From Aplectana chamaeleonis (lineage: Eukaryota > Nematoda > Chromadorea > Rhabditida > Cosmocercidae): 64,000 nt of DNA. The stretch covers positions 101,642 through 165,641 of the forward strand of contig JAPDOI010001550.1 in assembly GCA_029168955.1 (NCBI GenBank). Reading direction: 5' to 3'. Position numbers and translations under genes: made by a program. Position 1 is the stretch's first letter. Each line of letters starts with the position of its first letter. The notes below the pieces were generated by a model. The model did not search any database. It was not told the origin of the DNA and saw nothing but the letters and a program-made list of their open reading frames with translations. This document shows positions 23,629-64,000 of the stretch, piece by piece.

Positions 23629-24066
23629 TTAAACTATTTCAGCAGCAGGTGCTGTTACCGGCAGCACGAGCTGGAAATCAAGCGAGTCGAAACCAATGGT
23701 ATCAGATGCTGCTGACGACATTGGGCTGGACCACGAGGTGATGATAGCACTATTTCAAGTAAGAATTACTCTGATAGAAACTGTCTGGAGCCTACCGAAA
23801 ACGCGTATCTAAATCTTACAGCGAATCTGTCGTGAAACTGCTGCGAACCGGAAAAACACCGCGACAAGAACGCGAAATAGCCGGGAAACTAGCGAGAAGC
23901 CACAAACAGATTTGTCTTGATCTGCCCAATTAGTCTTCGCACCAAAAGTTTCGGGAGAAAATCCACCACCGGACTGCAAAAAGGGGACTAGTGCCCAAAA
24001 CCCTTGACTTCTTCAGCATATTTTCCCGGAGCATTCGGCCGATTATTTGATTATCGGGCTTTAGGG
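23629..24066. other. Unassigned, partly repeated
   Basis: The segment near 23950-24000 resembles 17160-17215. No coding signal. Confidence 0.35.
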
Positions 24067-24356
24067 GTATGGTATACTTTCGCGACCCACGATCGCGTCG
24101 CTCTGCACAGCGACAGTGACAGCCTCCCGTTCTTTAAATCTGCCGTTGTCGCAGTGCATTGCACAGCGACAGCGACAGTTTTAGCGGCAGGCTACGGCAC
24201 ATTTGCAGTATGCCAGCCCTCCGCGACATGTCGCTGCGACCCACACGCGACATCTGTTCCTACGACGGCCGTTGCGGTTGCTTCGATGCAGGTCTTGCCG
24301 TGATTTGTGTTAGATTGCATGCCTGTCGCTCAATACAGCGACAAAGTATACCATAC
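24067..24356. mobile_element. 290-bp TIR element with GCGACAG words
   Basis: Ends GTATGGTATACTTTCGCGAC and GCGACAAAGTATACCATAC are inverted. The interior is rich in ACAGCGACAG and its complement. No clear target duplication. Confidence 0.6.
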
Positions 24357-25641
24357 ACCTTACGAATACTCGGAGAAACGAATCTGTTCGGATCTCGGCT
24401 TTTCCGAGAAACGGTCGAATTATTCAAATCCTGATTAGTGTGGTCAGTCAGTTAGCTGACCATATAAGACAGCAGAGAAACGGGGAATTTCGGGCGAAAA
24501 AAAAACGCCGTTGCCACAAGACTGCGCCAAATTAATAAAACCTATGACTTTTCCGGTGGCCTTCATTGTTGGAACCAGGGATGTGCGGAGAAAAATTTTG
24601 GAAACAGAAAACAGAAAGTCCAGTTTAACAGGAAACAGAAAAAATTCTCCAAAAATGGGCAGAAAACAGAAAACCAAAAACAGAAGATTTTTCAAAAATC
24701 ATTAAACAATGTTCAGCGTACAAAATTTGAGATTTTCCACAGCACTAAAATTTTTATACATTTTTCCGTATTAAATGCTCCTTCTTCACAAGATTCCAAA
24801 GCCAACAGTTGGTCGGAGAAATATGAGTAGACATCGAAAAAAACATATTCAAGCTGCTAAAAGTCCTTCTGACCATCCTTAACCCGATGCAGTGACACTC
24901 GATTACTTGATCTCAGTCCAATATGTGCAACGTGTATATAGATTCAGTCGGAGCAGGCTTGGTCTGCCCTAGTGTGCGAATTTCGAAGATAATTTCGGGA
25001 TAATTGCTGACTTGATCACTGTACTACTCCTCAAGGCCTAGAAGTCATATGCGTAACCCGCGGATGTGCCGATCGAGTATAAATGACCTCCTTTATGGTG
25101 GTGTCGCTCGTAACTATATGACAGTTTCATCCCCCAAGTCACAGCCCCACCACCAATTTCATTGCACTTCATCTGATTAAAATCAATTATCATCTTGCGC
25201 AGGTATGAGTCTAGAACACATCTGATATTCGCGTGGCTGGCACGGCTGGGGCAACGCTTTACCCCACTCTAAAAAGCGATAGCACTTCGTATTCTCAGTT
25301 TCTGCCTCCGTGCAGAAAGTATTCATAGTCGAAAACAGCGTGCAAGCGGGAAGAAGAGCGGGCCTTCAGAAGTAATCATAGCTCATTCTCGTTCCATACA
25401 ATAACATTGTAGGCTTCGCGTCATTTGAATGTAACACATACCTTCCGAAAGAGTCATCAACGATAAACCTCTGGGTAAGGGTAACCACTATAAGATGAAG
25501 ATAAGGCCTCGGCTTTCTCAGTCCTAGTTCGGATACACTGCGCATTCGACTTCTATTTTGCAGAGGCTTGGATGTTTTTTAGACCCAAGAAGTGGCTTGC
25601 GGGGGTTAGCCGGCTCTCGCGTCAGTGCCTTCGTCTCACAT

Positions 25642-25722
25642 GAACATGAATCTGTTACGAATGCGGAAACCTCTGAAGCGGAAACCTCTACATGAATCTG
25701 TTACGAATGCGGAAACCTCTGA
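25642..25722 (+). repeat. Short direct tandem duplication
   Basis: CATGAATCTGTTACGAATGC plus GGAAACCTCTGAAG occurs twice in a row, about 46 bp apart, with GCGGAAACCTCT between. Confidence 0.8.
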
Positions 25723-25748
25723 AGGATAATATGTTTGGTTGACTTTAA

Positions 25749-26233
25749 AGGCAGAGTCCGCGATAAAATCAGTCATCGAGCTTTCACCGGAAATCGAGAG
25801 GTCCGAGTCCAACTTCATCAGTAATGTGGGAAAACGGCTTGGGACAAGCACAGAAGAGCCCTATACAGCCCTAAACTTGGGTTTTCCGCTCACCAACGCC
25901 CACTCCTTTCAACCGCCTCTAATCCGTAAATAACTGGAAACACCATTTTAAGGAAACAGCATACATTGAGAGGTTCATAGTCCACTCCGCTTAATTAAAC
26001 TTACCACATTTGAGAATCGATTACCTTCTCAAACTGAAATTTCGAGTTGAACAACTTTACCGGTAGCCATTGAGGGAGTGGGAGTTGCGTGAGCGGAACA
26101 CTCAAATTAGTGCCGTAGAGGGCTTGTTCGCGCTGGTTCTTAGCCGTTTTTTCAACGTTTCTAGTTCAATAGGGCTTGAACGTTTTAATTTCCGGTGAAA
26201 ACTCGGAGACTGATTTTTTCGTGGACACTGCCT
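25749..26233. mobile_element. TTAA-type MITE, 485 bp
   Basis: AGGCAGAGTCCGCGATAAAA..TTCGTGGACACTGCCT with TTAA on both sides (25745-48, 26234-37). Confidence 0.85.
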
Positions 26234-26833
26234 TTAAGCGAAGACCGAACCCGACCGTGTACAGCGAACAGCTGCGCCTCGTGCCACTACACCACACCAG
26301 CTCTGGTAATCACCCTAGCGAGACAGACGTATTTACCATATTGAACTGCAGAAAATGTGGGTGAAGCTTTCTGAGCCTGAGTGTTTACCGCTTATGGGCC
26401 CCTTTCTCTTGTCTCTGCAGTTAAATTGTCACAAATATTGGTTAAAGGTTTTTTCTATTTTCTACCGAATTTTGCCTATTTTGAGAGAAAGCACAAAAAA
26501 ATGGCCAAAAATGGGCAAAATGGGCAGAAAACAGAAAATTCCGCACATCTCTGGCTGGAATATTGTTCTCCGCATGCGGAACTGCAGTTATCATTCAATT
26601 GGTGAGCAGCGACTCCTGAATGTCGTATTGGGAGCCGGATAGTTTAATCAACTGTCATCCCCATTGTGCCAAGGTTTCCGCGTAGCTGTGTTGCGGCTTA
26701 CTAATTGAATGAGACGGACCACATAGCGGATCAATACCCAAGCTGTATGCTGAGTTGTACTCAGCGATAAAATCTGAATCAAAATATTCAAACAATCAAG
26801 ACTACCTGAAAACGAGAATCAATGTATGAACCG

Positions 26834-26839
26834 TTTATT
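26834..26839 (-). terminator. Candidate poly(A) signal AATAAA of the lad-2-like gene
   Basis: Minus-strand AATAAA about 262 bases 3' of the stop codon at 27101. The sequence in between has no further recognised exon and would be the 3' UTR. Confidence 0.5.
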
Positions 26840-27100
26840 TGACAGCCTGCAAATGGAGCAGAATCTGAATAACAACAACCGTCATATGATAAAATGTAAA
26901 AATGAAAGCCGGCAGCAATGTGGATAATGGGTCAAAATTGGTCATAATAACAGAATCGTCAACATAGATAACAAATTTAAAGGTAACACTCACAACCCTG
27001 AACGACCCCGTGAATCTCACATGTCATTCGAGGGATGAGAGAATGGCGCAATCGCAAATGTACATGATTCGCATCCTATGATGGAATGGAAAGGCTTGAG

Positions 27101-56265
<29,165 letters not shown>

Positions 56266-56840
56266 CTGAATTTGAGAAAAATTTGAGTTCATAGTTCTTT
56301 GAAAAATTCAAGTTTTCTGAGCAGTAGGATCCATATATTCTTACTCGAGTAGAGGGAATTTGTACGATTTCGTGGTTGAAAGCCATCATACAACCAAAAA
56401 CCGTGCCTTTTTTCAATGTTGTTGGCAAGCCCTCAAAGGGAGTGTTCACGATAAGAAAAATTCCCTATTTGACTTTTTATCTTGAAAACGGCCCACGCTG
56501 ATTCCAATGAAATCGTGAAAGACCTCCTGGAAACGGAGTTATGGCCCCTCAAAGTTTCTCCCTCAATCAAAGGTTTGGAAATGGTTGTATTGGAGACTGA
56601 CGAAAAAAGCAACAGACGAAAGCGCGATGCAAACAACAAAGTAGCGGGTTGTTTTTGTATTTGAATGGAAGCGGACGAGTTACACCGCAGCATGCCCGCT
56701 CGGTTGAGATAGCGAAGCCCACAGACTCTTACGATCGGTGCTAGAACGTGTACGTCGTTGGAAACATCAAAAACTAGACGAAGTGATCTTATTTGAACAG
56801 CCAATTTGAACGAGTTCATGCTGAAGGGCAGGAATTATAA

Positions 56841-57393
56841 AGGCAGTGGTCGCGATCGAATTTGCTTGTCGTCTTTCTCTCTCTAAACCCTTTTCTGGGT
56901 CTCGAGTAGTAAGACTAATAAGAAAAAATCGCGAAAAAACCACTGTTTTGGGCCGAATTTGAAACCTGAACTTTCTTGTCTTTTGATGGTGGACGAGCCT
57001 ACTCCTCATCATCGGCATCCATGACCTCTTATATCAAGAACATCAGCTGGCTTGAAATTGAATTTCAATCAATGAGCCTTCGGATTTATGTACACATCTA
57101 GTCAAAAACATTGATTGGAGTGCTTTCTTTCATTGCTCCATTGTTTTTTAATAAAAAGGTAAATTTGCATTTATTTCTTTCTCTGAATGTCGATGATTTT
57201 TGACTGCTCAGCATGAGACTGCGACCTTTTTGGTCGGCGCTGTCCACGTGTGCACGAACTGGCTTCTTTGGGCCCTAAGAACTCTAATTCTAGCCGGTTT
57301 TTCACCGCGCTACCTTCATAGTTTTTCAACTGTTTTGATCTAAGTTGATTTTTGTAGTTTTTTCGATAACGTTTTTCATCGTGGCCACTGCCT
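56841..57393 (-). mobile_element. TTAA-type MITE, 561-bp subfamily, copy 2
   Basis: AGGCAGTGGTCGCGATCG..TCGTGGCCACTGCCT flanked by ATAA and TTAA. The interior is the inverse of 22438-22998 (AATTTGCATTTATT, CTGAATGTCGATGATTTTTG). Confidence 0.85.
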
Positions 57394-58719
57394 TTAAGGA
57401 ATGTGAGCGGAGACTGCATGGTTTTCTGGCTCAATAAGTCTCACTCTCTGAGAGTTTTAGTTTTTTTACAGCCACGAGATGCCTGCTTTCCGCGTAGTAG
57501 CCGCGAAATAGCCAGAAAATATTGCTGTACAAGGAATTATAAGACGCATTCTGGAGGCGTCGACAGGCGACGGCCGCGTTGTCGCCTGTCGGTTATCTGT
57601 CGGTTATTGCGCGGATATTTCGCGAAAAAAAAACAGAAAGGAGCCGCTGCGGAGCCTGTTGGGCCATTTCTTGATCAAAGCTGGACTCCTTTTTGACGCT
57701 TGCAACGGCGTGAGCGCTCTACTAAGAGCCGCAAAATCTAAATAGCGTCGCCATCTAATTTTTTTTTGACCGTGTACGCTGCTTTTGAGTGTGGCTCTTC
57801 GAGCGCTGTATTACACTCACATAAATATAGAATTATTATTAACAATAATGAAAAATGTGTCCATGGCTGCACAGGAAGCCGATTTACATATTTGATTGGC
57901 CCACTTTTTTCGACCGTGCAATTGTATTTGAATAAATCCCCTTTTCAGGTGATCCCTCAATTCGAGTTTCTTTTAGCCGCTGCACTTGTTGCCCATCTAT
58001 CCCAGGACGAAAATATGTATCCGACGGAGTCTTGGGAGGCAATATATTTCATCAAAGTCGTTCCGAACGAGCAAATGGTCTGCTGATTGATTGCGCAAAA
58101 AGCTCAAACGCAAAACCACAGCTGCCCAAAGCAGCATAACCGTTCACAACAACAAATCTCCTCTGACCACTTGGCACTAATTGCCGGAAATTGCCCGCCA
58201 TTGTTCAAAAACACCTGAAATCGCCGTTCAGTGAATGAAAAGAAATATGTGTGGCCATTAGTTTGTGGTGATAAACCGGTCTAGTGAGAACAGCCACCTG
58301 TCTCTTCATTGGCGCCTGGGAGGTCTAAGAACTCGGCAGCAGAATCGGTTGACGGAAAGTGAAGCAATGAGGATGATATTGTTACACTTTTCTGGGAGCT
58401 CATTCCTTGCTATTGTAATCGTACACAAGCTAGTGTAGAATAGCGAGTGCTCTTTTAGGACCTGAATAAATGAAGAGGCTGAGAATGAAGGTAAGAACGG
58501 GGCAATTGATTCAAAATCTTCGCTCATCTTGACATTGTTAGCTTGATAGGTCGCCTGAAAGGGCGTGCCAAAGTGGCTCCTTGTTGTGGGTTCGCCAGAG
58601 TGGCTTCTTCCTATATCTAGCTTATTCGGAGGAACTGGCAAGTTTTATACAGGTAAGGTCCACTTCAAAACTAAATGAAAGTCTCAGGTTTTGCGCCTGA
58701 GGTTGAACTGTGCCTTTAA
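57394..58719. other. No gene; right end of a MITE at 58715
   Basis: The end GAACTGTGCCT|TTAA at 58707-58719 matches the right end of 60454-60937; its left end is lost. The open frames show no motif and no Ig1 or Ig2 exon was recognised. Confidence 0.4.
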
Positions 58720-59199
58720 AGGCAACGTCCGCTCAGAAAACCATATTCTTCCTTCTTATTCCATCGTTTGAAACAAGCGGAGATAGTTTACATGGCTTAA
58801 GACCTTAATGTTGGGAACTTTGCAAACGCGTTTTCTCGGGCGATCATCTAGCACGAGGAACAGAAGCGCCACGACGATTTTAGGCAATTCAAACGTGTTA
58901 TTGAAAGCCTACCATTTTTAAAGCGTTGAAGACGTTAGAAAGGCAAAAAGAAAAATCACCTCAAGGAGATTTTGGTGCTAAACCATGACCGATGAAACTT
59001 CCGACGTTTGTGTATTACACATGACACATCAGGATGGGCGTAAAAAAGGAAGAAAGGAGAAAAAAAAGAATTTGAGAACGAGTTTTTCTCCAGAATTTAG
59101 TCGCCTAGTGTGGCCTATTTACAACATACATATCGAAACTATGTACGGAGGCCGACCCGCGCAAAATCTCAGGCTCGATTTATTGCGCGCACGCTGCCT
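58720..59199. mobile_element. TTAA-type MITE, 480 bp
   Basis: Left AGGCAACGTCCGCTC after TTAA (58716-19); right TTGCGCGCACGCTGCCT before CTAA. Confidence 0.75.
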
Positions 59200-59559
59200 C
59201 TAAAGGTCCAATTTTTTTCAGACTTTAGAGCTATATTGGAGATCCCTACCTGCTGATCGCAATAATGTTTCTGAAAGCGATCGAGGTCCCCTACAGCCGG
59301 AGTCATGCCTTTTTAGAGATGCCATTATTTTGAGGAAGGAACTTTTGTGGACGAGTTGCATCAGAACTGTATTTCTGTTTATTGGCAGTCGCTGCACGCG
59401 AGCGAAGCAGGATGAAGTAACAGACCGGCATCAAAGACGGGGTTGGAAATCATCCATCCATCTAGCCGCTATCGAGTTCAGAATTCAAGAAAAAGGGCGT
59501 GGGTCCGTGGCTGTGACTGATGCGCTCGGGCCAGTGGCGGTCACTTATACCGTATTTCC

Positions 59560-59978
59560 TCTAATAGAAGCACACCTCTACTTGAAGTACATCTCTAATA
59601 GAAGTACACCTAAAAGGGAAGGCTGAGTATCTCAGGCGATTATCGACCCCAAGCCGCCTGACAGTTCGGCTCGTTTTTCCAATCTGCGAGTCGGCTCCTG
59701 TTGCTGTCAGAGCCACTGCTGTTGCTTTACGGGCCACTGCTGTTGCTGTCGGCCATTCCGGTTGGCCCGAATAGCAACAGCAGTAGCCCGGAGGTTGGGA
59801 GAGCGAGCCGAACTGTTAGGCGGCACCGATTCCTATTCGATGCGGCTCGGGGCCGAGAACCGCCTGAGATTAGAAGTACACCCTCTATTTGAAGTACACC
59901 TCTATTAGAAGTACATATAAAATAGAAGTCTGAGTATTAGTAGTATATCCTCTATTTTAAGAAGTACACCTCTTTTAA
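59560..59978 (+). repeat. Degenerate tandem repeat of TCTATTAGAAGTACACC units, copy 1
   Basis: CCTCTAATAGAAGCACACC, CTCTACTTGAAGTACATC and CTCTATTTGAAGTACACC at both borders of a GC-rich segment whose two halves (CGGCTCG..CTGTTGCT / AGCAACAGCAG..GAGCCG) are inverted. A second copy lies at 62430-62590. Confidence 0.7.
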
Positions 59979-59982
59979 AAGT

Positions 59983-60276
59983 AAGGTGCGTCCGAATGAG
60001 AATGGCTGCCCATGCGGACTGTGTGCTTGGCAGGCGAACGGCGCGTTCGCCGCTCTCGGACGAGCATGCGGAAAGTGCCCACCCCCCTCGACTACGAACG
60101 GGGCCGGCCCCGGCTGGCAGCAAGCATTGCGCCGATCAATCAGCTCTGTCGACACGAGAGGAGAGGGAACGGCCGTCGTCGAAATCCAACACTCGTCCGA
60201 GGGCGGCACACGCGACGGCCGCCTGCCAAGCACGCCGGCCGCGTGGGCCGCCATTCTCATTCGGGCACACTTTACA
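59983..60276. mobile_element. GC-rich TIR element, copy 3
   Basis: GTAAGGTGCGTCCGAATGAG..CTCATTCGGGCACACTTTAC; arms with GTGCTTGGCAGGCG and CTCGGACGAG; core CGGGGCCGGCCCCGGCTGGC. It directly follows the TCTATTAGAAGTACACC repeat. Confidence 0.82.
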
Positions 60277-60453
60277 CTTATTTTCGGAATGGACCTCAGG
60301 TACTCGGGTAAGTGTTTTGCAATACGAACGTGAAATTTGAGAGACCAGTTTAAACAATATGTTCTTATCAATATTGTGAGGTTTAAATAATCACAGAAAA
60401 AACTATCGGAAACCCCTTTCTGGATCAAAGATTGTTTGTGTGGGACAACTTAA

Positions 60454-60937
60454 AGGCACAGGACACCGAAAAAATTAATTTTCGGATTTCATGCCTGTCT
60501 TGGAGAGAGTCACACGCTGATCACAGTGGTATCTATGAAATCGTCCAAGACCCCCTCTGAACGGAGTTATAGCTCTTCCAAGACGCCTAGATTTTGAGGG
60601 TGAAAAATTGTTGGACGAGTTCTCTCAGGCCTATATTTCTCTTCATTCTCAATCTTTGCGCGAAAGCAAGCCAGAATAAGGAGATAGCCCAGCAATGGAC
60701 TGAAGAACGACGATTTATTGGAATTCATCCATCCATCGAGCCGCTATTGAATTCGAAAATCTGTTAGGGGGTCGGGCCTGTGGTGGTGAGCGAAGGGGGT
60801 CGTGCCTGCGGTGGTCGCTTATATCTGGCTTATTTGGAGGAATTGAGATCTCGCATTTGGCAAGTGGTATACAGGAGCAGTCTTCTACACAATTACATGA
60901 AAATCTCAAAACTCATATCTGAGGGTGTACTGTGCCT
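60454..60937. mobile_element. TTAA-type MITE, 484 bp
   Basis: AGGCACAGGACACC..GGGTGTACTGTGCCT, TTAA on both sides (60450-53, 60938-41). It shares its right TTAA with the next element. Confidence 0.85.
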
Positions 60938-60941
60938 TTAA

Positions 60942-61426
60942 AGGCAGCATACACGCTCGCAAAAGTTGTTGAGATAACTACATTAGTGGGGTCGTACGGG
61001 CTCTAGAAGAGCCCTCACGAAGTTGGAAGAGTTGAAAACGAGTTAAAATTACCGTATTTGAGCCGTATTGAGTCACTAAATCATCCTTTCTCCGTCCACC
61101 GATACGGGCTCCGCCCCTCAATACAAATGTTTAATGCTCGATTACGGTCATTTTGGCTCATTTTGTATGCTTCTAACGTCGTAAGCGTTCCAGAAAGGGC
61201 CGTACGAGTACATTAGCGTCGTTATCCCAACAAATTTGTCGCTAGCTCCGCTGTTTCAGCCAATGTGGAACAACTCGTCCGCTTCTGGGTCAATATAGAA
61301 CGAACCGTCATATCTTCATTTCAGTTGATTTTTTTCCAGTTTTTTCGTTATCTCTGAATATTAACAGCTTCAGACCTTCGATTCATTCCATAAAATTGAT
61401 ATCATTTTTGAGCGTGTATGCTGCCT
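60942..61426. mobile_element. TTAA-type MITE, 485 bp, abutting its neighbour
   Basis: AGGCAGCATACACGCTCGC..GAGCGTGTATGCTGCCT between TTAA (60938-41 and 61427-30). Its right third is the uninterrupted counterpart of the repeat split by the hAT-like element at 9169. Confidence 0.87.
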
Positions 61427-62429
61427 TTAAGGTGAAACTTGAGCGAATTTCAAATGACCCAGAAAAAAAAACAGAACTGAGAGTTGACATTTCTGTTATT
61501 CACGGCGAATGCACAGAGTTCAGTTGCGTACTTCACAAGAGTTCTGATTCGATTGGGTTTTAATAATTCAAAAGTAACTTTAGTGGTCCAGTATGCCGTT
61601 TTCAGCGGTCCTTGAAAAGCCGAGATTCCCCAGCTTTATAGAAATTGGAGCATGAATGTTGAGGAATAGCTTGTACGATGAGGAAATCAGGAACCACCAG
61701 CTGTAGAACTTACTTACAGACGTTTATGGACGCAAAGAACTCGGTTCTGGAAGAGCTGTTGTCGAGTCGTTCAAAAACCGCGCTTAATCAATCGCTCTGT
61801 ACGGCTCGGAAGTCGATCAGTTCTACTGTTTTTAGAACTAAGGAGTCGATTCCCATAGGTCTCTCTCTTCCTCATGAAGCAAGTATCAACGAAAGCGATA
61901 CCGAACTTAGACAATTTTTTTTGAAGAAATCGACTAGGGAAGGGTGTGAATAATGGTTTTGAAATTGTGACATCAGTAATTGTGTGAGCCACAACCCGAT
62001 TGAGCCTGAGGCTCCGTCCATAGCAGACGTCCTAGTGTCAAGTGACGCTGGGGATTAGCATCTTCAACATTTGTCTTTGATTTCACTCCCCAACGACCAC
62101 TGCAGCCGGCCTGTCGCTGGCGGTGGAGGCATTGCGACAGTAACGGCTGTCACTAGTATTATCGATACCATCGTTAACCCCGAGCCGTCATTGGACGCGT
62201 TGCATGCGCCAGCTGCCGAGCGTCATGCGCCAGCGCTTGAGTCGCGACTTGACTCCTGCCGCTGGTCGTTGACGCCTGCCGCTTGTCGTCTGCTATGGAC
62301 GGAACCTAAGTGGCTAAGCATTCGTGGTTGCGGTCTGAAATTTCAGTACATACAAATTTTCGGGGTCTTACCGGAAATCTCTGCCGGAACTGCGGACAGT
62401 CTACCATTGGAAGTTCAGAAAAGTCGCGC
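61427..62429. other. No gene recognised
   Basis: The 91-codon frame 61678-61953 shows no known motif, and its reverse complement gives no Ig-like exon. Confidence 0.4.
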
Positions 62430-62590
62430 CGAATAATAGAAGTACAGCTCCTATTAGAAGAACACCTCTGATAGAAGTACACCAAAAAGGGAGGGCTGAG
62501 AATTAGAAGTACAGCCTCTATTTGAAGTACACCTCAATGGAAGTACATATAAAATAGTGGCCTGAGTATTAGTAGTTTATGTACTTCCAA
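62430..62590 (+). repeat. Degenerate tandem repeat of TCTATTAGAAGTACACC units, copy 2
   Basis: AGAAGTACAGCTCCTATTAG, AACACCTCTGATAGAAGTAC and CTCTATTTGAAGTACACC. Same family and orientation as 59560-59978. Confidence 0.7.
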
Positions 62591-62721
62591 AAGAGAAAAT
62601 ATGTATCTAGTTTATTTGGAGAAGCTGACATCTTTCACTTAGCACTTGTTACGCAGGAGAGGTCTGTTACGCAGTAGCGTTGAAAATCACAATATTCATG
62701 CCTGAGAGCGTATTGTGCCTT

Positions 62722-64000
62722 TAACACTGGGTTCATTGCAAATCAGGGTGAAAAAAAGAAAACGAAAACGAGCCTAGTGATGCGGTTGCGACCAGCCCAG
62801 TATGTACCCTCTAATTAGAAGCGATATCTGCTGGGATCTATCGTCTGCGTGCGCGTGTGCGCGCATGCTGTTTCTCTTTCAACTCCACCTTCTTTTCACC
62901 CTTCCGAATTTTTGAACCTTTTTCTCAGTGTTGCTGTAAGAAGACGTCAAAACAATTTTCTTATTTTGGCAAGGTTATTTAGAAAAACGGGAAAGGTATT
63001 CAAAAATCGGAGCATTTTGTATCTTCTTGGCATCGAATATGCATCAGTAACATGCCCAGAAAAATTCCACAAAGATCTGTAATTGTTCCGACATTTTCGC
63101 CAACACCGAAGCGGTTTGAGAAAAATCCGAGAAAAATTGCCAACTAGGTTATCTAACGCATTAAAGGGGAGCCACTGTCCTCAAGGGTGACATCAAAAAC
63201 GATCACAAACGAGGAAACTCCCCCCTAAAAAAACGATAATCACCCAAGGAATCGGAATGCGGCCAAGAGCACCCGCTACACTTGGTCTAACTGGACTAAA
63301 AATTCGTAAGGAGCTGTATTCCCAGTTCGGGAAGGGTCAGTATTCGGGAAGGGGCAGGAGGTCCATGTTTGAAACTCCGCATGAGTGAGCACAAACACAT
63401 GTGTGTTTAACTCGAATTTCACTGTGTGACAGACACAGAATTGGTGAACAGAAATTTTGTGTTTCTCTAAAGAATTAGTCTCAGAATTACGCTAAATTTT
63501 TTTGGTGTATAAAGCGGTGTCGGTAGCAATCTCTCCTTTACCCACGCTAACGTGAGTTCCGGCATGACGCTGGAAACTATAGAAGAAATTTTTATCGTCA
63601 TCCGGTTTTTCTAAAAGAAGGCATAGGAATCATAATATGATTAGTTTATTTCAAATGTTTGATTATGAATTGCTTCTGCCTCTATCTTTAGACACCACAT
63701 TCACGCTAGCTACCCTGAGTGCTCTTCCTGTAGAGAGAGTAGTTAGGAGTTTGTCCATAGGACAGGTAATTTTAAGTTTGTTTAGATTGAAAAATATTCA
63801 AATAGTAGTGATGAAAAAGTATGTATATATGAGCAGAAATTGGTTCAACCATCTGTAGTAAAAAAGGATTACACAACCACCCTATGGAGAAATCCATATC
63901 AGAAAAATTGAGCTTTCTGCTCGTGTTTTCGCCGTTAGGTGGGATTAACGCACCTAATTGATCCCCCATCTGGAGTCCGCAAATTACTTAGAATGCTACA
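62722..64000. other. No gene recognised
   Basis: Follows a MITE right end (GTATTGTGCCT|TTAA, 62708-62722). 62835-62880 carries GTCTGCGTGCGCGTGTGCGC, a family C arm. The remainder has no motif I recognise. Confidence 0.4.

Larger units (their letters stand above)
24576..26553. mobile_element. Probable hAT-like element with ACAGAAA words
   Basis: Left CAGGGATGTGCGGAGAAAAA; right AAATTCCGCACATCTCTG. The flanking 8-mers GTTGGAAC and GCTGGAAT agree at six of eight positions. AACAGAAAACAGAAA and AAAATGGGCAGAAAACAG occur next to both ends. It contains a TTAA MITE and a small tandem duplication. Confidence 0.6.

Noticed and set aside
59952..60428. 158-codon minus ORF and overlapping plus ORFs
   Set aside because: All derive from the GC-rich TIR element; the same frames recur at 14109-14624 and 43989-44454.

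Overview
This window comes from an animal nuclear genome, most likely a nematode and probably clade V (strongylid or hookworm-like). I infer this from one large multi-exon gene with small exons (61-188 bp) and TTTCAG/TTNCAG acceptors, whose product is an L1-family cell adhesion molecule with a very short tail like nematode LAD-2, and from introns of up to 10 kb packed with small DNA transposons. It is not bacterial: there are no operons and no long protein-coding ORFs. The longest open frames are tandem-repeat or low-complexity artefacts.

The only host gene I can support lies on the minus strand between 27101 (stop codon) and 56265 (first exon I can place). I assembled 23 exons by hand. Every splice phase is consistent, giving 2858 coding bases, about 951 residues. 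They read Ig3-Ig4-Ig5-Ig6, five fibronectin type III domains, one transmembrane helix and a tail of about 38 residues without the FIGQY ankyrin-binding motif. Ig1, Ig2 and the signal peptide are not visible and probably lie beyond position 64000.

Everything else is repeat. Region 1-26800 (downstream of the gene) is a mosaic of transposons. It holds hAT-like elements at 352-5579, 9169-11606 and probably 24576-26553, several MITEs flanked by TTAA or TA, a broken Penelope-like element (12790-14035) and a LINE 3' fragment (17463-18200). The 10.3-kb intron before the transmembrane exon contains a 6-kb minisatellite of 42-bp units (29849-35868). The 8.5-kb intron inside FnIII-3 contains hairpin and TIR elements. 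The introns between 48.6 and 54.4 kb contain three further elements with clear target duplications and a second Penelope-like fragment. Region 56.3-64 kb is probably the upstream intron and is again full of MITEs.

The most unusual theme is a set of hAT-like elements whose ends share CAGGG(C/A)TG(T/G)GC and sit in 8-bp duplications fitting nTnnnnAn. Each carries just inside its ends a tandem array of its own short self-complementary word (TTCGAATA, TTACGATTTACGAA, GTTAACGC and others). Two of them also carry a core of the same 42-bp minisatellite that has expanded to 6 kb inside the lad-2-like gene. A second theme is nested insertion: a hAT-like element inside an older repeat for which an empty copy exists in the window, and a 109-bp palindrome inside the GIY-YIG domain of a Penelope-like element.
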